Source: Butyrivibrio sp. (GTDB taxonomy: Bacteria; Bacillota; Clostridia; Lachnospirales; Lachnospiraceae). From it: a stretch of 64,000 bases of DNA. Below, piece after piece: positions 1 through 8,130 of this stretch. A program made the translations under genes and the position numbers. Within the stretch, counting starts at the first letter, position 1; each line of letters starts with the position of its first letter. Location of the stretch: positions 17,033-81,032 of the forward strand of contig JAEDHB010000003.1 of the NCBI GenBank assembly GCA_016297265.1, written 5' to 3'. Under the pieces are notes generated by a model that saw only the letters and a list, made by a program, of their open reading frames with translations, was not told the origin of the DNA and ran no database searches.

Positions 1-2
1 GT

Positions 3-374
3 GTGTCAGTGCTGCGTCAGGCCATATTCTGGGTGTTTGCTGTAGTTTTTAATATTGTGTTTTATTACCAGACGCTGTCGTCTGTTTTGGGAGGTATGGC
101 ATTAGGTATTTTTCTGCTTCTTGTTGCCTATGTAACAAGGGAGGGAATAGGATATGGGGATGGTCTGGTTTTTATTGTAACCGGCACATATGTGGGATTA
201 GCCAAAAATGCAAAATTGCTGTTCGCATCCCTTGTGGTGGCAGCGGTGACAGGAATTGGCGTATATCTTTTCAAAAAGAGAGATTTCAAGGCGCAACTTC
301 CCTTTCTTCCGTGTGTCCTTATCGCATATATTATTGAAATGATTATCGAACATATTAAGGGAGGGACAGTATGA
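3..374 (+). CDS. Prepilin peptidase (A24 / TadV-CpaA type), 5' end cut by window
   Basis: C-terminal part of an integral-membrane aspartic peptidase that processes type IV or Tad pilin leader peptides. The GYGDG block near residue 52 is the family's GxGD motif holding one of the two catalytic aspartates; the first aspartate would lie upstream. Four or so hydrophobic segments are visible. The reading frame is open to the window edge and the family is usually longer, so the GTG at position 3 is probably not the start. The stop overlaps the next start in an ATGA, indicating translational coupling with the TadE-like gene. Family assignment rests on the motif, hydrophobicity and neighbour. Confidence 0.75.
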   Translation: MSVLRQAIFWVFAVVFNIVFYYQTLSSVLGGMALGIFLLLVAYVTREGIGYGDGLVFIVTGTYVGLAKNAKLLFASLVVAAVTGIGVYLFKKRDFKAQLPFLPCVLIAYIIEMIIEHIKGGTV

Positions 375-790
375 GATTAAAAGCCATGTTTACCATTGAA
401 GCAGCATATCTGATTGCATATATTACAGTGTTGGTGGGAAGTATTCTGGGGATTAATTTTTCGCTTCATGATGTATTGCTAAGTGATGCGGCAAAAATAC
501 AGGGTGGCATTAGATTATATCAGGCAGAGGCCTTTTTCTATGATTCTACGGAAGAAACCATAGATATGGAGGCAATTATCAACAGTCCGCTCATAGATAA
601 TGATGATTTTGTTGATAAAGAGGCGCCCAAGGTTGAGGATGCGGTTAATAAATATTTTGAGGCTAAAAAAATAGCTGTTGCTTCCAAAATCAGCAGCACG
701 GATACCGGAAAGTTTATCAGTATCAAAAGCAATGCAAAAATAACCAGATCGGGACAGAGAGTTGTTAAATTGATTGGAGGATTGAAATGA
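371..790 (+). CDS. TadE-like pseudopilin
   Basis: A 139-residue protein with a short basic N-terminus, a TIEAA sequence and one hydrophobic helix (about residues 8-28), followed by a soluble extracytoplasmic domain. This is the layout of TadE/pseudopilin proteins, which are minor components of Tad pili. It overlaps the prepilin peptidase by ATGA on the left and the FHA gene by ATGA on the right, so the three genes form one tightly coupled operon. The C-terminal domain (KITRSGQRVVKLIGGLK) is basic and not diagnostic. The TadE name is an inference from topology and context. Confidence 0.6.
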   Translation: MRLKAMFTIEAAYLIAYITVLVGSILGINFSLHDVLLSDAAKIQGGIRLYQAEAFFYDSTEETIDMEAIINSPLIDNDDFVDKEAPKVEDAVNKYFEAKKIAVASKISSTDTGKFISIKSNAKITRSGQRVVKLIGGLK

Positions 791-2043
791 GAATAGACTA
801 TGTCAGGGATTCAAAAACTAATTATCTGCGCATTGAATCCGACACCGGCTGTGAAGATTTTCAGATGAGAATGATTGAAGAAAACAGAATCGATGGACTG
901 CTTGCAATAAGCAGGAAGAGTCTTAACGGACAGGAATATTATCTGTATGATATTTCGTCGCTGATATCGATGGATATTCTTTTTGAAGGGCGTATGATTG
1001 GTGCAGAGAATCTTATCAGGATTATTGATTCCCTAAAAAAGCTTTCGAAAAAGCTGGAAGATTATCTTCTGGATCTTGATGGGATTGTACTAAGGCCCGA
1101 TACGGTCTTTATCAGCAGCGATGAACAGAATATATATTATACTTATTACAGTACTTTGGACAGTAATTTTGAAGATGAGTTAAAGAAATTGTTTGAATAC
1201 ATAATAAAGAAGCTCAATCACAAGGATACCAGAGCGGTCGCAATTGCATATGGAATTTACAAGAGAATATGTGACGGAAATATCAATGTCGATACTGTTT
1301 TTGATTATGAGGAAGCGGAAGAACCTAAATGTGAAGTAATTGAAGAAAAGATTGAAGTTAAGGATGTTCTGCCACAGATAGCGGAGGAAGAAAGAGAGGT
1401 TGCGGATAAGAGCAGACTTTACATATTTTACGCGATCGCCGGTTTCCTCGGCATGGTGTTCCTTGTATTTTTTGCCGCGATTTTCATTGAAAGAATACGA
1501 CCGGGCAGAATGCAACGGACCACAAACATAGCAGTTTGCATGATGCTCGGCGTGGCGGGATATTTTGTGTATAACTGGTATGTTAAAAATAAGGATTCGC
1601 TGGTAAAAATACAGCACATCAGAGAAAGGATTCCTTATGAAAGAACCGATGTAAGAATTATTGTGCCAAAAGAAAATGAGAGACCTTTATACAGAGAATC
1701 AGAACCGGAGACGGAAGGCACTGTATTGCTTGGGGATACGCAAACCAATGTGCAGCATGTTCTGAGATGGGAACAGAATGGCGACTATAAAAGATACGAT
1801 ATTGTTAAGGAAATTACAGTTATCGGAAGTGCCCCTGCTAAATCGGATTGTGTTATCAATCTTCCGGGAGTAAGCCGCATGCATGCAAGAATATCGAAGG
1901 TGGGTGAGGAATATTTTATCAAGGATTTGAATTCTACCAACGGAACCAGTGTTAACGGCAGGGAACTGGCCTGCTTTGAAATGTGCCCGATAAGGCGAAA
2001 TGACAGAATACTTGTCGGAAATATTGAGTGTGTATTTGTTTGA
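787..2043 (+). CDS. Membrane-bound FHA-domain protein (DUF6382-like N-terminus)
   Basis: A 418-residue protein. Residues 1-170 resemble the DUF6382 domain found before FHA domains in Firmicutes. Two hydrophobic segments follow (about 211-234 and 246-266), and residues about 330-418 form an FHA domain with the diagnostic SRMHA and DLNSTNGT motifs, which bind phosphothreonine peptides. The FHA domain and the N-terminal domain are on the same side of the membrane if both segments span. It overlaps the TadE-like gene by ATGA, so it probably senses phosphorylation by a Ser/Thr kinase and adjusts pilus assembly; that role is an inference. No kinase gene is in the window. Confidence 0.8.
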   Translation: MRIDYVRDSKTNYLRIESDTGCEDFQMRMIEENRIDGLLAISRKSLNGQEYYLYDISSLISMDILFEGRMIGAENLIRIIDSLKKLSKKLEDYLLDLDGIVLRPDTVFISSDEQNIYYTYYSTLDSNFEDELKKLFEYIIKKLNHKDTRAVAIAYGIYKRICDGNINVDTVFDYEEAEEPKCEVIEEKIEVKDVLPQIAEEEREVADKSRLYIFYAIAGFLGMVFLVFFAAIFIERIRPGRMQRTTNIAVCMMLGVAGYFVYNWYVKNKDSLVKIQHIRERIPYERTDVRIIVPKENERPLYRESEPETEGTVLLGDTQTNVQHVLRWEQNGDYKRYDIVKEITVIGSAPAKSDCVINLPGVSRMHARISKVGEEYFIKDLNSTNGTSVNGRELACFEMCPIRRNDRILVGNIECVFV

Positions 2044-2095
2044 CTAAATAGCTAAAAAATGTTAATCTTGTGCTAGGATGTTTGAGGAGGATTAT

Positions 2096-3088
2096 ATGGA
2101 TATTGTTCAGATTGAAGCGACATCAAAGCTCGAGAAAATCGGATACCGTCCATTGAGTATTAATATGCCGGGAGTGGTTATGCATATTAAGATGATTGGA
2201 GGGGTCTATACTCTTGTTGGGTTTATTGATTGTATGAATGGAATCCCATACAGCGGAGCACAAATTATTGAACTGGGACGGAATCTGAGTTCGGTATATA
2301 ATACCGGCAACATTCTGTTTATTGCATTTACCAGGGATTCATATAATACAAGACTTGCATTGCAGGGGAATACTCTGTGGATATTCAATCAGGCAAGTAT
2401 GAATCTTGAAGTATATGGAACGCCGGACTATATGTTTTCGGATATCAGGGATTGTCTGATCAGGCCGGCCAATACAGGCAAGAAGCTTACGCTTTCTAAA
2501 GTATTCAATTTTAATAACCTGATCATTCTTATCAATGCCATTGTATTCATTATTATGGCGCAGGGTGGCAAGACCACCAATCCATATTATCTGTATATCA
2601 AAGGTGGTGCGATAGTACCGGGTGTTATTGATTACAATCAATACTGGAGATTGTTCACAAGTATGTTTATGCATGCCGGGATTGTTCATATTCTCAGCAA
2701 TATGGCAGTGTTGTTTTTCATAGGCGACAATCTTGAAAGAGCTGTTGGACATGTTAAATATATGATTATTTATATGGCATCGGGTATACTCAGCGGATTG
2801 TTTACAATGATATATTACAATTTGACAGGTAATTTTAACACTGTCTGCGTAGGTGCATCAGGAGCAATTTTTGGTGTTGTAGGTGCGTTGATATATATCC
2901 TTATCAAAAACAAAGGTAAGCTTGAAGATCTGACTTTGCCCGCTATGGGACTTTTTGTCGGATATAATATATATGCAGGATTAAGGAATACCGGTGTATG
3001 TATGCCTGCACATATTAGCGGACTTGTTATTGGATTTCTGTTAGCTATGCTTTTATATAGGAGAAGAGGATTAGCATATGAAGATTAA
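2096..3088 (+). CDS. Rhomboid-family intramembrane serine protease
   Basis: A 330-residue protein with a soluble N-terminal domain (about 1-135) and a rhomboid core. The nucleophile motif GASGAIFG puts the serine near residue 255, the partner histidine is in AHISG near 306, and the HILSNM element lies in the second core helix, so the catalytic dyad is intact. The start was set at ATG 2096 because GAGGAGG ends six bases upstream; an in-frame ATG at 2078 has no ribosome site. The 3' end overlaps the next gene by 11 bases. The soluble N-terminal domain may present substrates; substrate unknown. Confidence 0.88.
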   Translation: MDIVQIEATSKLEKIGYRPLSINMPGVVMHIKMIGGVYTLVGFIDCMNGIPYSGAQIIELGRNLSSVYNTGNILFIAFTRDSYNTRLALQGNTLWIFNQASMNLEVYGTPDYMFSDIRDCLIRPANTGKKLTLSKVFNFNNLIILINAIVFIIMAQGGKTTNPYYLYIKGGAIVPGVIDYNQYWRLFTSMFMHAGIVHILSNMAVLFFIGDNLERAVGHVKYMIIYMASGILSGLFTMIYYNLTGNFNTVCVGASGAIFGVVGALIYILIKNKGKLEDLTLPAMGLFVGYNIYAGLRNTGVCMPAHISGLVIGFLLAMLLYRRRGLAYED

Positions 3089-4067
3089 TATTTATTATGG
3101 CGGAAGAGGATTGATTGATGATCCGACAATTGCAGTAATCAACAGAATGACCGCAGTACTGGAAGAGCTCAGGGTAAATGTCGAAAGATTTAATCTGTAT
3201 GAGATGAAGAGCAATATTATGTCATTGCCACAGTCACTTAAGGAGGCGGATGCAGTAATTCTTGCATCCACGGTTGAGTGGTTTGGTTTTGGCGGATTTA
3301 TGCACACTTTTCTTGATGCTTGCTGGTTGTACGGGGACAAGAATAAGATAGCCGGAACATATATGTTCCCTATTGTGATGTCCAAGGCCTACGGAGAAAG
3401 GGAGGCAATGCTTGAGCTTACCAATGCATGGGAAATGCTCGGCGGTAAAGCCTGCAATGGCCTTTGTGCATATGTGGATGATACTTCCGATTTTGAACTT
3501 AATTCCGGATATATGGAGCTGGTGGAGAAAAAAGCCGAAGAGGTATATCGTGCCGTTTCCCAGAAGTTTATTACACTACCTACAAGTAATAAAGCCATTA
3601 AGCAAAATATTGTGGGCGATATTATCGACCTGACTCCACAGGAGACGGAGCAGCTGTCAAAATATGCTTCAGATGACGAATATGTTAAGAAACAGAAGGA
3701 AGATGTTAAGGAGCTTGCAAGTATGTTCAAATCCATGCTTGAAGAGCAGGAAAAGGGAGGGGATGAGCATTATACTGCTGCACTTAAATCCCATTTTGTT
3801 CCTCAAAACGGATTCAGGGCAACTTATCTGCTAAAAATTGACGGGAAGGATGATTCCCTCATTATTGAGATTAAGGGCCAGGATTTAGATTGCTATTTTG
3901 GACAGATAGAACATGCTGATGTTATCGGGAAATTAAGCGTCGGCGTGCTTGATGAGATACTTGAAGGAAGAATGACATTCCAGAGAGCCTTTATGTCAGG
4001 TGACATGACTGCCAAGGGCAATTTTAAGACTCTCCGAATGCTGGATGAAAACTTTGTATTCGTCTAA
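3078..4067 (+). CDS. Flavodoxin-like / SCP2 sterol-carrier fusion protein
   Basis: The first 170 or so residues have a flavodoxin/NADPH-FMN reductase fold signature: MKINIYYGG start, AVILASTVEWFGFGG, and a following FLD helix typical of FMN-binding quinone reductases. After a charged linker (about 180-225), residues 230-329 match an SCP2-type lipid-binding domain, ending with EGRMTFQRAFMSGDMTAKG. It is a soluble cytoplasmic protein. It starts inside the end of the rhomboid gene with AGGAG upstream and ends convergently, overlapping the kinase stop by four bases. Substrate and partner are unknown. Confidence 0.75.
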   Translation: MKINIYYGGRGLIDDPTIAVINRMTAVLEELRVNVERFNLYEMKSNIMSLPQSLKEADAVILASTVEWFGFGGFMHTFLDACWLYGDKNKIAGTYMFPIVMSKAYGEREAMLELTNAWEMLGGKACNGLCAYVDDTSDFELNSGYMELVEKKAEEVYRAVSQKFITLPTSNKAIKQNIVGDIIDLTPQETEQLSKYASDDEYVKKQKEDVKELASMFKSMLEEQEKGGDEHYTAALKSHFVPQNGFRATYLLKIDGKDDSLIIEIKGQDLDCYFGQIEHADVIGKLSVGVLDEILEGRMTFQRAFMSGDMTAKGNFKTLRMLDENFVFV

Positions 4068-4771
4068 GGTAGTGGAAACTGCATTGTGAAAATACTTCCG
4101 GTAGGATTATTTTCGCTGTAGGTCAGGTTGCCGCCATGGGCAATCATGGTCTGGTATGCAGTTGAAAGGGACAGACCGATATGGTTTGTTTTGTCAGTTG
4201 TAAATGGCATAAATATTGAATTGTGAACATCGGGAGTTAATCCGATAAGGTTATCACATACCTGAATATGAAGCAGTGAATTCCTTACAAAAATATTGAT
4301 GTTAATACGACCGGAAGAATCCAGTTCAAGCACATTTTCAATCATATTGTTAATGTTAACGGCAATTTTTTCTTTGTCGATAATAACCGTGGGAAGATTA
4401 TCGGCACAGGACAGATGAATATCAGCCTCATCATAATTGGCGATAACGGATTCAACTAACCGGCAAATATCCGTTGTGGATTTCTTGAGATCCCTGGCAT
4501 GACGGTATTTGCTGATGGAGGTCAGAGCATCCGTCAGATAGTTAATATTTTCAGTTATGGTTAGAAGGTGACGGTCATTCTGTAGCTGCGGATTGAAGAG
4601 TTCAAGGAGTTGGAGATGACCATTGATTAGTGTTACGATATTGAGAAGGTCATGACAACAGTTGGATATGTCGATATTATTTCTCTTTTGCATATCCAGA
4701 ATGGAATTGTAAATTTCAGGATTTGTCTGTTCCAATTCATTGAGAAATTGAAAATCTTGTAATGTTAACAT
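4064..4771 (-). CDS. Soluble sensor histidine kinase-like ATPase
   Basis: A 235-residue protein with no membrane helix. CCHDLLNIVTLINGHLQLL near residues 38-56 looks like a dimerization H-box with the phospho-acceptor histidine, and the C-terminal half has a GHKL ATPase layout: an N-box-like region around NINNMIENVLEL and a G-rich stretch HIGLSLSTAYQTMIAHGGNL. The N, G1 and G2 boxes are weak compared with typical kinases. No response regulator is adjacent on this strand. It converges on the flavodoxin-SCP2 gene with a four-base overlap and no terminator between. It could be an orphan kinase or a Spo0B/phosphotransferase-like protein. Confidence 0.6.
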   Translation of the reverse strand: MLTLQDFQFLNELEQTNPEIYNSILDMQKRNNIDISNCCHDLLNIVTLINGHLQLLELFNPQLQNDRHLLTITENINYLTDALTSISKYRHARDLKKSTTDICRLVESVIANYDEADIHLSCADNLPTVIIDKEKIAVNINNMIENVLELDSSGRININIFVRNSLLHIQVCDNLIGLTPDVHNSIFMPFTTDKTNHIGLSLSTAYQTMIAHGGNLTYSENNPTGSIFTMQFPLP

Positions 4772-4796
4772 TGCTATTCCCCCTAAATAGTATTTT

Positions 4797-4825
4797 TACC
4801 CGCCACTTAAAGAAGTGGGAGTCTT
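4797..4825. repeat. Hairpin resembling an IS200/IS605-type end
   Basis: The stem CCACTT-AAAG-AAGTGG is flanked by CCCG and GAGTCTTCTTCG. It lies upstream of both flanking genes, so it is not the terminator of either. Small hairpins followed by GGGAGTCTTC resemble sequences at ends of TnpB-type IS605 elements. No transposase or TnpB remnant is visible nearby. I treat it as a possible solo end; the similarity is from memory, not a search. Confidence 0.35.
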
Positions 4826-4941
4826 CTTCGTCTTATAAAATCAAGTAATATATGATGTAATAAAATAAGCGTACCACACATTTTTTTCGTATTCAAATAT
4901 AAAAGAAATATATTTTATTATAAAAAAGGAGTTTTTTCGAC

Positions 4942-5349
4942 ATGATTAAGGATGATTGTATTTTTTGTAAACTGGCTAACGGAATCTTTGATACCAACAC
5001 AGTATATGAGGATGAGAACTTCAGGGTAATTCTTGATATTGCACCTGCAGCAAAGGGACATTGTCTGGTTCTTCCTAAAAAGCATTTTGAGAATGCCTTG
5101 GTTGCCGATGAGGATACTCTTGGAAAAGGAATGATTCTTGCCGCAAAAATAGGGAAAAAAGTTAAGGAAGCATACGGATGCGATGGTATCAATATAGTTC
5201 AGAATAACGGAGAAGCAGCGGGACAGACCGTATTTCACCTTCATATTCATGTAATTCCAAGATATAATGATGATACAGTTAAATTTGAATATGATTCCCT
5301 TGAGTTAAAGGATGAAGACTTTAAGGAAGCACTCACCAAACTGAAGTAG
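4942..5349 (+). CDS. HIT family (histidine triad) nucleotide-binding protein
   Basis: A 135-residue cytoplasmic protein of the HinT class, which hydrolyses purine nucleoside phosphoramidates. The N-terminus has the usual CIFCKLANG zinc-like knuckle (DDCIFCK), and the C-terminus holds the histidine triad HLHIHVIPR with three histidines around residue 100. Length is normal. AAGGAG lies 12 bases upstream of the ATG, a slightly long spacing. It is a monocistronic unit: a hairpin with a T-rich tail follows at 5360-5398. The physiological substrate is not evident from context. Confidence 0.9.
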   Translation: MIKDDCIFCKLANGIFDTNTVYEDENFRVILDIAPAAKGHCLVLPKKHFENALVADEDTLGKGMILAAKIGKKVKEAYGCDGINIVQNNGEAAGQTVFHLHIHVIPRYNDDTVKFEYDSLELKDEDFKEALTKLK

Positions 5350-5359
5350 ATATTATTGA

Positions 5360-5398
5360 TGGCTGGAGACGGACTCCAGCCATTCTCTATTATTTTTT
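5360..5398 (+). terminator. Rho-independent terminator after the HIT gene
   Basis: TGGCTGGAG and CTCCAGCCA form a 9-bp stem with a 5-base loop, followed by a T-rich tract ending in TTATTTTTT. The tail is interrupted, so strength is uncertain. Confidence 0.6.
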
Positions 5399-5411
5399 AA
5401 GGAGTTTTGAT

Positions 5412-6110
5412 ATGTCTGATAAGAGGAGAATATTGATTATTGACGATGATAAAGAGTTGTCCATGCTTATACAGGATATGCTCGAAGATAATGGTTATGA
5501 GGTTGATGTGGCTAATAGTGTATTTGATGCTTATTCCCTGCTTCAGGGCAGGATGCCTCACCTGATACTGCTTGACATAAATCTGCCTGACGCAACGGGA
5601 TTTGAAATGTGCAGGGAATTAAGAGAACGTTCGGATGTGCCGATTATTTTTGCCAGCGCGAGAACAAGTGAGGATGATAAGGTGGATGCACTTGATATGG
5701 GTGGGGATGATTACCTGGCAAAACCATACTCCCTCAAGGAATTATTGTCCAGAATCAATTCGCTTCTGCGTAGGTCATACGGAAGGACTACAGAAAAGAA
5801 ATATGAGGAAATGATTATCGGAAATCACAAAATATCCGTGGACAGAAATGCCCGGATTGTCAGTAAGGACGGTGTGCAAATCGAATGTGCACCAAGAGAA
5901 TATGATTTGCTGATGTATCTGATGGATAACCGGGGAAGGGCGCTTACCAAGGATGAGCTAATCAACAATGTGTGGGGAAGCTACAGCGAGGTTGAGCAGT
6001 CGACCCTGACAGTACATATAAGATGGCTGAGGGAAAAATTTGAAACCGATCCATCCAATCCGCAGGTAATTAAGACGGTTTGGGGTGTGGGATATATGAT
6101 GGGTGAATAG
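5412..6110 (+). CDS. OmpR/PhoB-family response regulator
   Basis: A 232-residue regulator. The receiver domain has the acidic pair IIDDD, the phospho-acceptor aspartate in LLDINLP near residue 56, and the conserved lysine in LAKPYSLKEL near 105. Residues about 130-230 form a winged-helix DNA-binding domain with the ending TVWGVGYMMGE typical of the family. AAGGAG precedes the ATG. The sensor kinase gene starts one base after this stop, and an ABC exporter follows the kinase, so this regulator probably controls the exporter. Confidence 0.93.
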   Translation: MSDKRRILIIDDDKELSMLIQDMLEDNGYEVDVANSVFDAYSLLQGRMPHLILLDINLPDATGFEMCRELRERSDVPIIFASARTSEDDKVDALDMGGDDYLAKPYSLKELLSRINSLLRRSYGRTTEKKYEEMIIGNHKISVDRNARIVSKDGVQIECAPREYDLLMYLMDNRGRALTKDELINNVWGSYSEVEQSTLTVHIRWLREKFETDPSNPQVIKTVWGVGYMMGE

Positions 6111-6111
6111 T

Positions 6112-7269
6112 ATGAAAAAGAGTGTTAAGAAAAGCATTATCATTATGATGTCAATATGCATATTATTGCTGATGACAGTATATGCAATCATCATTGCCAA
6201 TTCAAACAAAAAGAAAAATAATATTAAATATAATGATAAAGTAAACAACCACATTGTGGAAATGTGTGAAATTCAGAATAAATATGAAAACGGCGTCAAC
6301 ATTTCAAAAGATATGGAGCTTTTGATAACACAGATGCGCAATGACAGAGTGGACAAGGATTTGGATGATAATACATCCCTTTATGTCGTTGTAGGCTGTA
6401 GTGTTGCGTTAATCATTCTGATTTTTGGATTTATCTATCTTGTGCTTCTCAAACCCTTTGATGAACTTGAGGAGTATGCGGATGAGATTGCAAAAGGAAA
6501 TCTTGATAAAGAATTCAGGTACAGGAGAGTCAATATTTTCGGCAAATTTACATGGGCCTTCGACCATATGAGAACCTCCATTATCAGCGCCAGGCGCAAT
6601 GAGCAGTCTGCGATTGAAAACAACAAGACTGTAATAGCGACGCTTTCCCATGATATCAAAACTCCGGTTGCGTCAATCAGGGGATATGCGGAGGCTCTTA
6701 CAATGAATATGGATAGCAATCCGGAGAGAAGGAGCCGTTATGCAGAAGTAATTATGTCCAAATGCGATGAGGTTTCCAAGATTACAAATGATATGTTCAT
6801 ACATTCTCTGCATGATTTGGGACATCTTATGATAAAAAATGAAGAGGTTATGCTTGGGCAGGTTATTGAAAAATCATTGGAAGATATGAATGCGGAGGGC
6901 TTGATAAGAGTTCGCGGAGATATTGACGGGGCAGTTTTACATAATGCCGACGCTTCGAGGATTGTACAGGTCATTGAAAATATTATTGGAAATGCAAAAA
7001 AATATGCACAGGATTCTCCGATAGATGTCAAAACCACCATTGAAGGCGACCGTTATATATTGACCATCAGGGACAGCGGTCCGGGAATACCCGACAGTGA
7101 TCTGCCTTTTATATTTGATAAGTTTTACAGGGGGCAGAATGTCAAGGATGCTCCGGGATCAGGACTTGGTCTTTTTATTGTAAAATATATTATGGAAAAA
7201 ATGGGCGGTAAAGTTGAACTTTATAATGACAACGGACTCGTTGTTAATCTAACTTTTGTAATTTGTTAA
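6112..7269 (+). CDS. Transmembrane sensor histidine kinase (HAMP, HisKA, HATPase)
   Basis: A 385-residue kinase, partner of the preceding response regulator. Two membrane helices (about 9-28 and 88-112) enclose a small extracytoplasmic domain of about 60 residues. A HAMP linker follows, then the H-box LSHDIKTPVASIRGY near residue 180, an N-box (IENIIGNAKKYA), G1 (DSGPGIP) and G2 (GSGLGLFIVKYI). The start is taken at ATG 6112; an in-frame GTG at 6103 lies inside the regulator. The small sensor domain and the downstream ABC exporter suggest stress or peptide sensing, an inference. Confidence 0.92.
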   Translation: MKKSVKKSIIIMMSICILLLMTVYAIIIANSNKKKNNIKYNDKVNNHIVEMCEIQNKYENGVNISKDMELLITQMRNDRVDKDLDDNTSLYVVVGCSVALIILIFGFIYLVLLKPFDELEEYADEIAKGNLDKEFRYRRVNIFGKFTWAFDHMRTSIISARRNEQSAIENNKTVIATLSHDIKTPVASIRGYAEALTMNMDSNPERRSRYAEVIMSKCDEVSKITNDMFIHSLHDLGHLMIKNEEVMLGQVIEKSLEDMNAEGLIRVRGDIDGAVLHNADASRIVQVIENIIGNAKKYAQDSPIDVKTTIEGDRYILTIRDSGPGIPDSDLPFIFDKFYRGQNVKDAPGSGLGLFIVKYIMEKMGGKVELYNDNGLVVNLTFVIC

Positions 7270-7273
7270 GGAT

Positions 7274-7310
7274 TTCATAATAATTTAGATACTATAATGA
7301 CTTCATAATA
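7274..7310 (+). promoter_or_regulatory. Promoter region with direct repeats before the ABC exporter
   Basis: Two copies of TTCATAATA (7274-7282 and 7302-7310) are 28 bases apart and flank a TATAAT box at 7293-7298. There is no good -35 box. Direct repeats in phase with a weak promoter are what OmpR-family regulators often bind, so this could be the target of the upstream regulator. A GGTTCA/TGAACC pair follows in the leader (7316-7341). Confidence 0.45.
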
Positions 7311-7356
7311 CAAAAGGTTCAGTTTGACAGACCAATGAACCGGTAAGGAGATATGT

Positions 7357-8118
7357 ATGAAATCAACACTTTTGGAAGCAAAACATCTGTGTAAAAGTTT
7401 TGCAAATGAAGGTATTCAGAATCATGTATTAAATGATCTTGACATTACAATTTACGAAGGAGATTTTACCGTTATTATGGGGGCCTCCGGTTCAGGAAAA
7501 TCAACACTACTCTACAGTCTTTCCGGAATGGATATGCCGACGGCCGGACAAGTATTGTATAAGGGTGAAGAACTTACCGGGATGAATGAAAAAAGGATGT
7601 CCGCTCTGAGAGTCAGAGAATTCGGATTTGTATTCCAGCAGGTACATCTTGTCGGAAATCTTTCCATCAAGGAAAACATTCTTATTCCTGCATATATGAA
7701 CGAAGAACTGTCTGCCAGGGACGCAAAGAATAAGGCAATGGAACTTCTTGAAAAAATGAATATTACAGATACTGCGGACAGACTTCCTTCACAGGTATCC
7801 GGTGGTGAGGCACAGCGTGGTGCAATCGCCAGAGCGGTAATTAACAATCCGGGACTTCTGTTTGCAGATGAACCAACCGGAGCCCTTAACAGAAAAAATA
7901 CACAGGATGTGCTGGATCTTTTGACAGAGCTTAACAATGATGGCCAGAGCATTCTTATGGTTACACATGATATGAAGGCGGCCTTGAGAGCAACCCGCAT
8001 AATATACCTTGAAGATGGTAAAATTTGCGGAGAACTTGAACTTCCGAAATATGAGCCGGCCCAGAAGAAGAGCCGCGAAACGCAGGTAAATGCATGGCTT
8101 ACCTCAATGCAGTGGTAG
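7357..8118 (+). CDS. ABC transporter ATP-binding protein (MacB/LolD/BceA type)
   Basis: A 253-residue ATPase. Walker A is GASGSGKST near residue 42, the signature is VSGGEAQRGAIARA, Walker B is LLFADEPTGALN, and the H-loop histidine is in MVTHDM. The GALN after Walker B and the signature form are typical of the three-component exporter family that works with FtsX-domain permeases. It sits 12 bases before the large permease and 87 bases after a two-component system. The likely role is export or resistance to envelope-active peptides, or membrane protein release; the substrate is unknown. Confidence 0.93.
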   Translation: MKSTLLEAKHLCKSFANEGIQNHVLNDLDITIYEGDFTVIMGASGSGKSTLLYSLSGMDMPTAGQVLYKGEELTGMNEKRMSALRVREFGFVFQQVHLVGNLSIKENILIPAYMNEELSARDAKNKAMELLEKMNITDTADRLPSQVSGGEAQRGAIARAVINNPGLLFADEPTGALNRKNTQDVLDLLTELNNDGQSILMVTHDMKAALRATRIIYLEDGKICGELELPKYEPAQKKSRETQVNAWLTSMQW

Positions 8119-8130
8119 GAGGGCGGTCAA

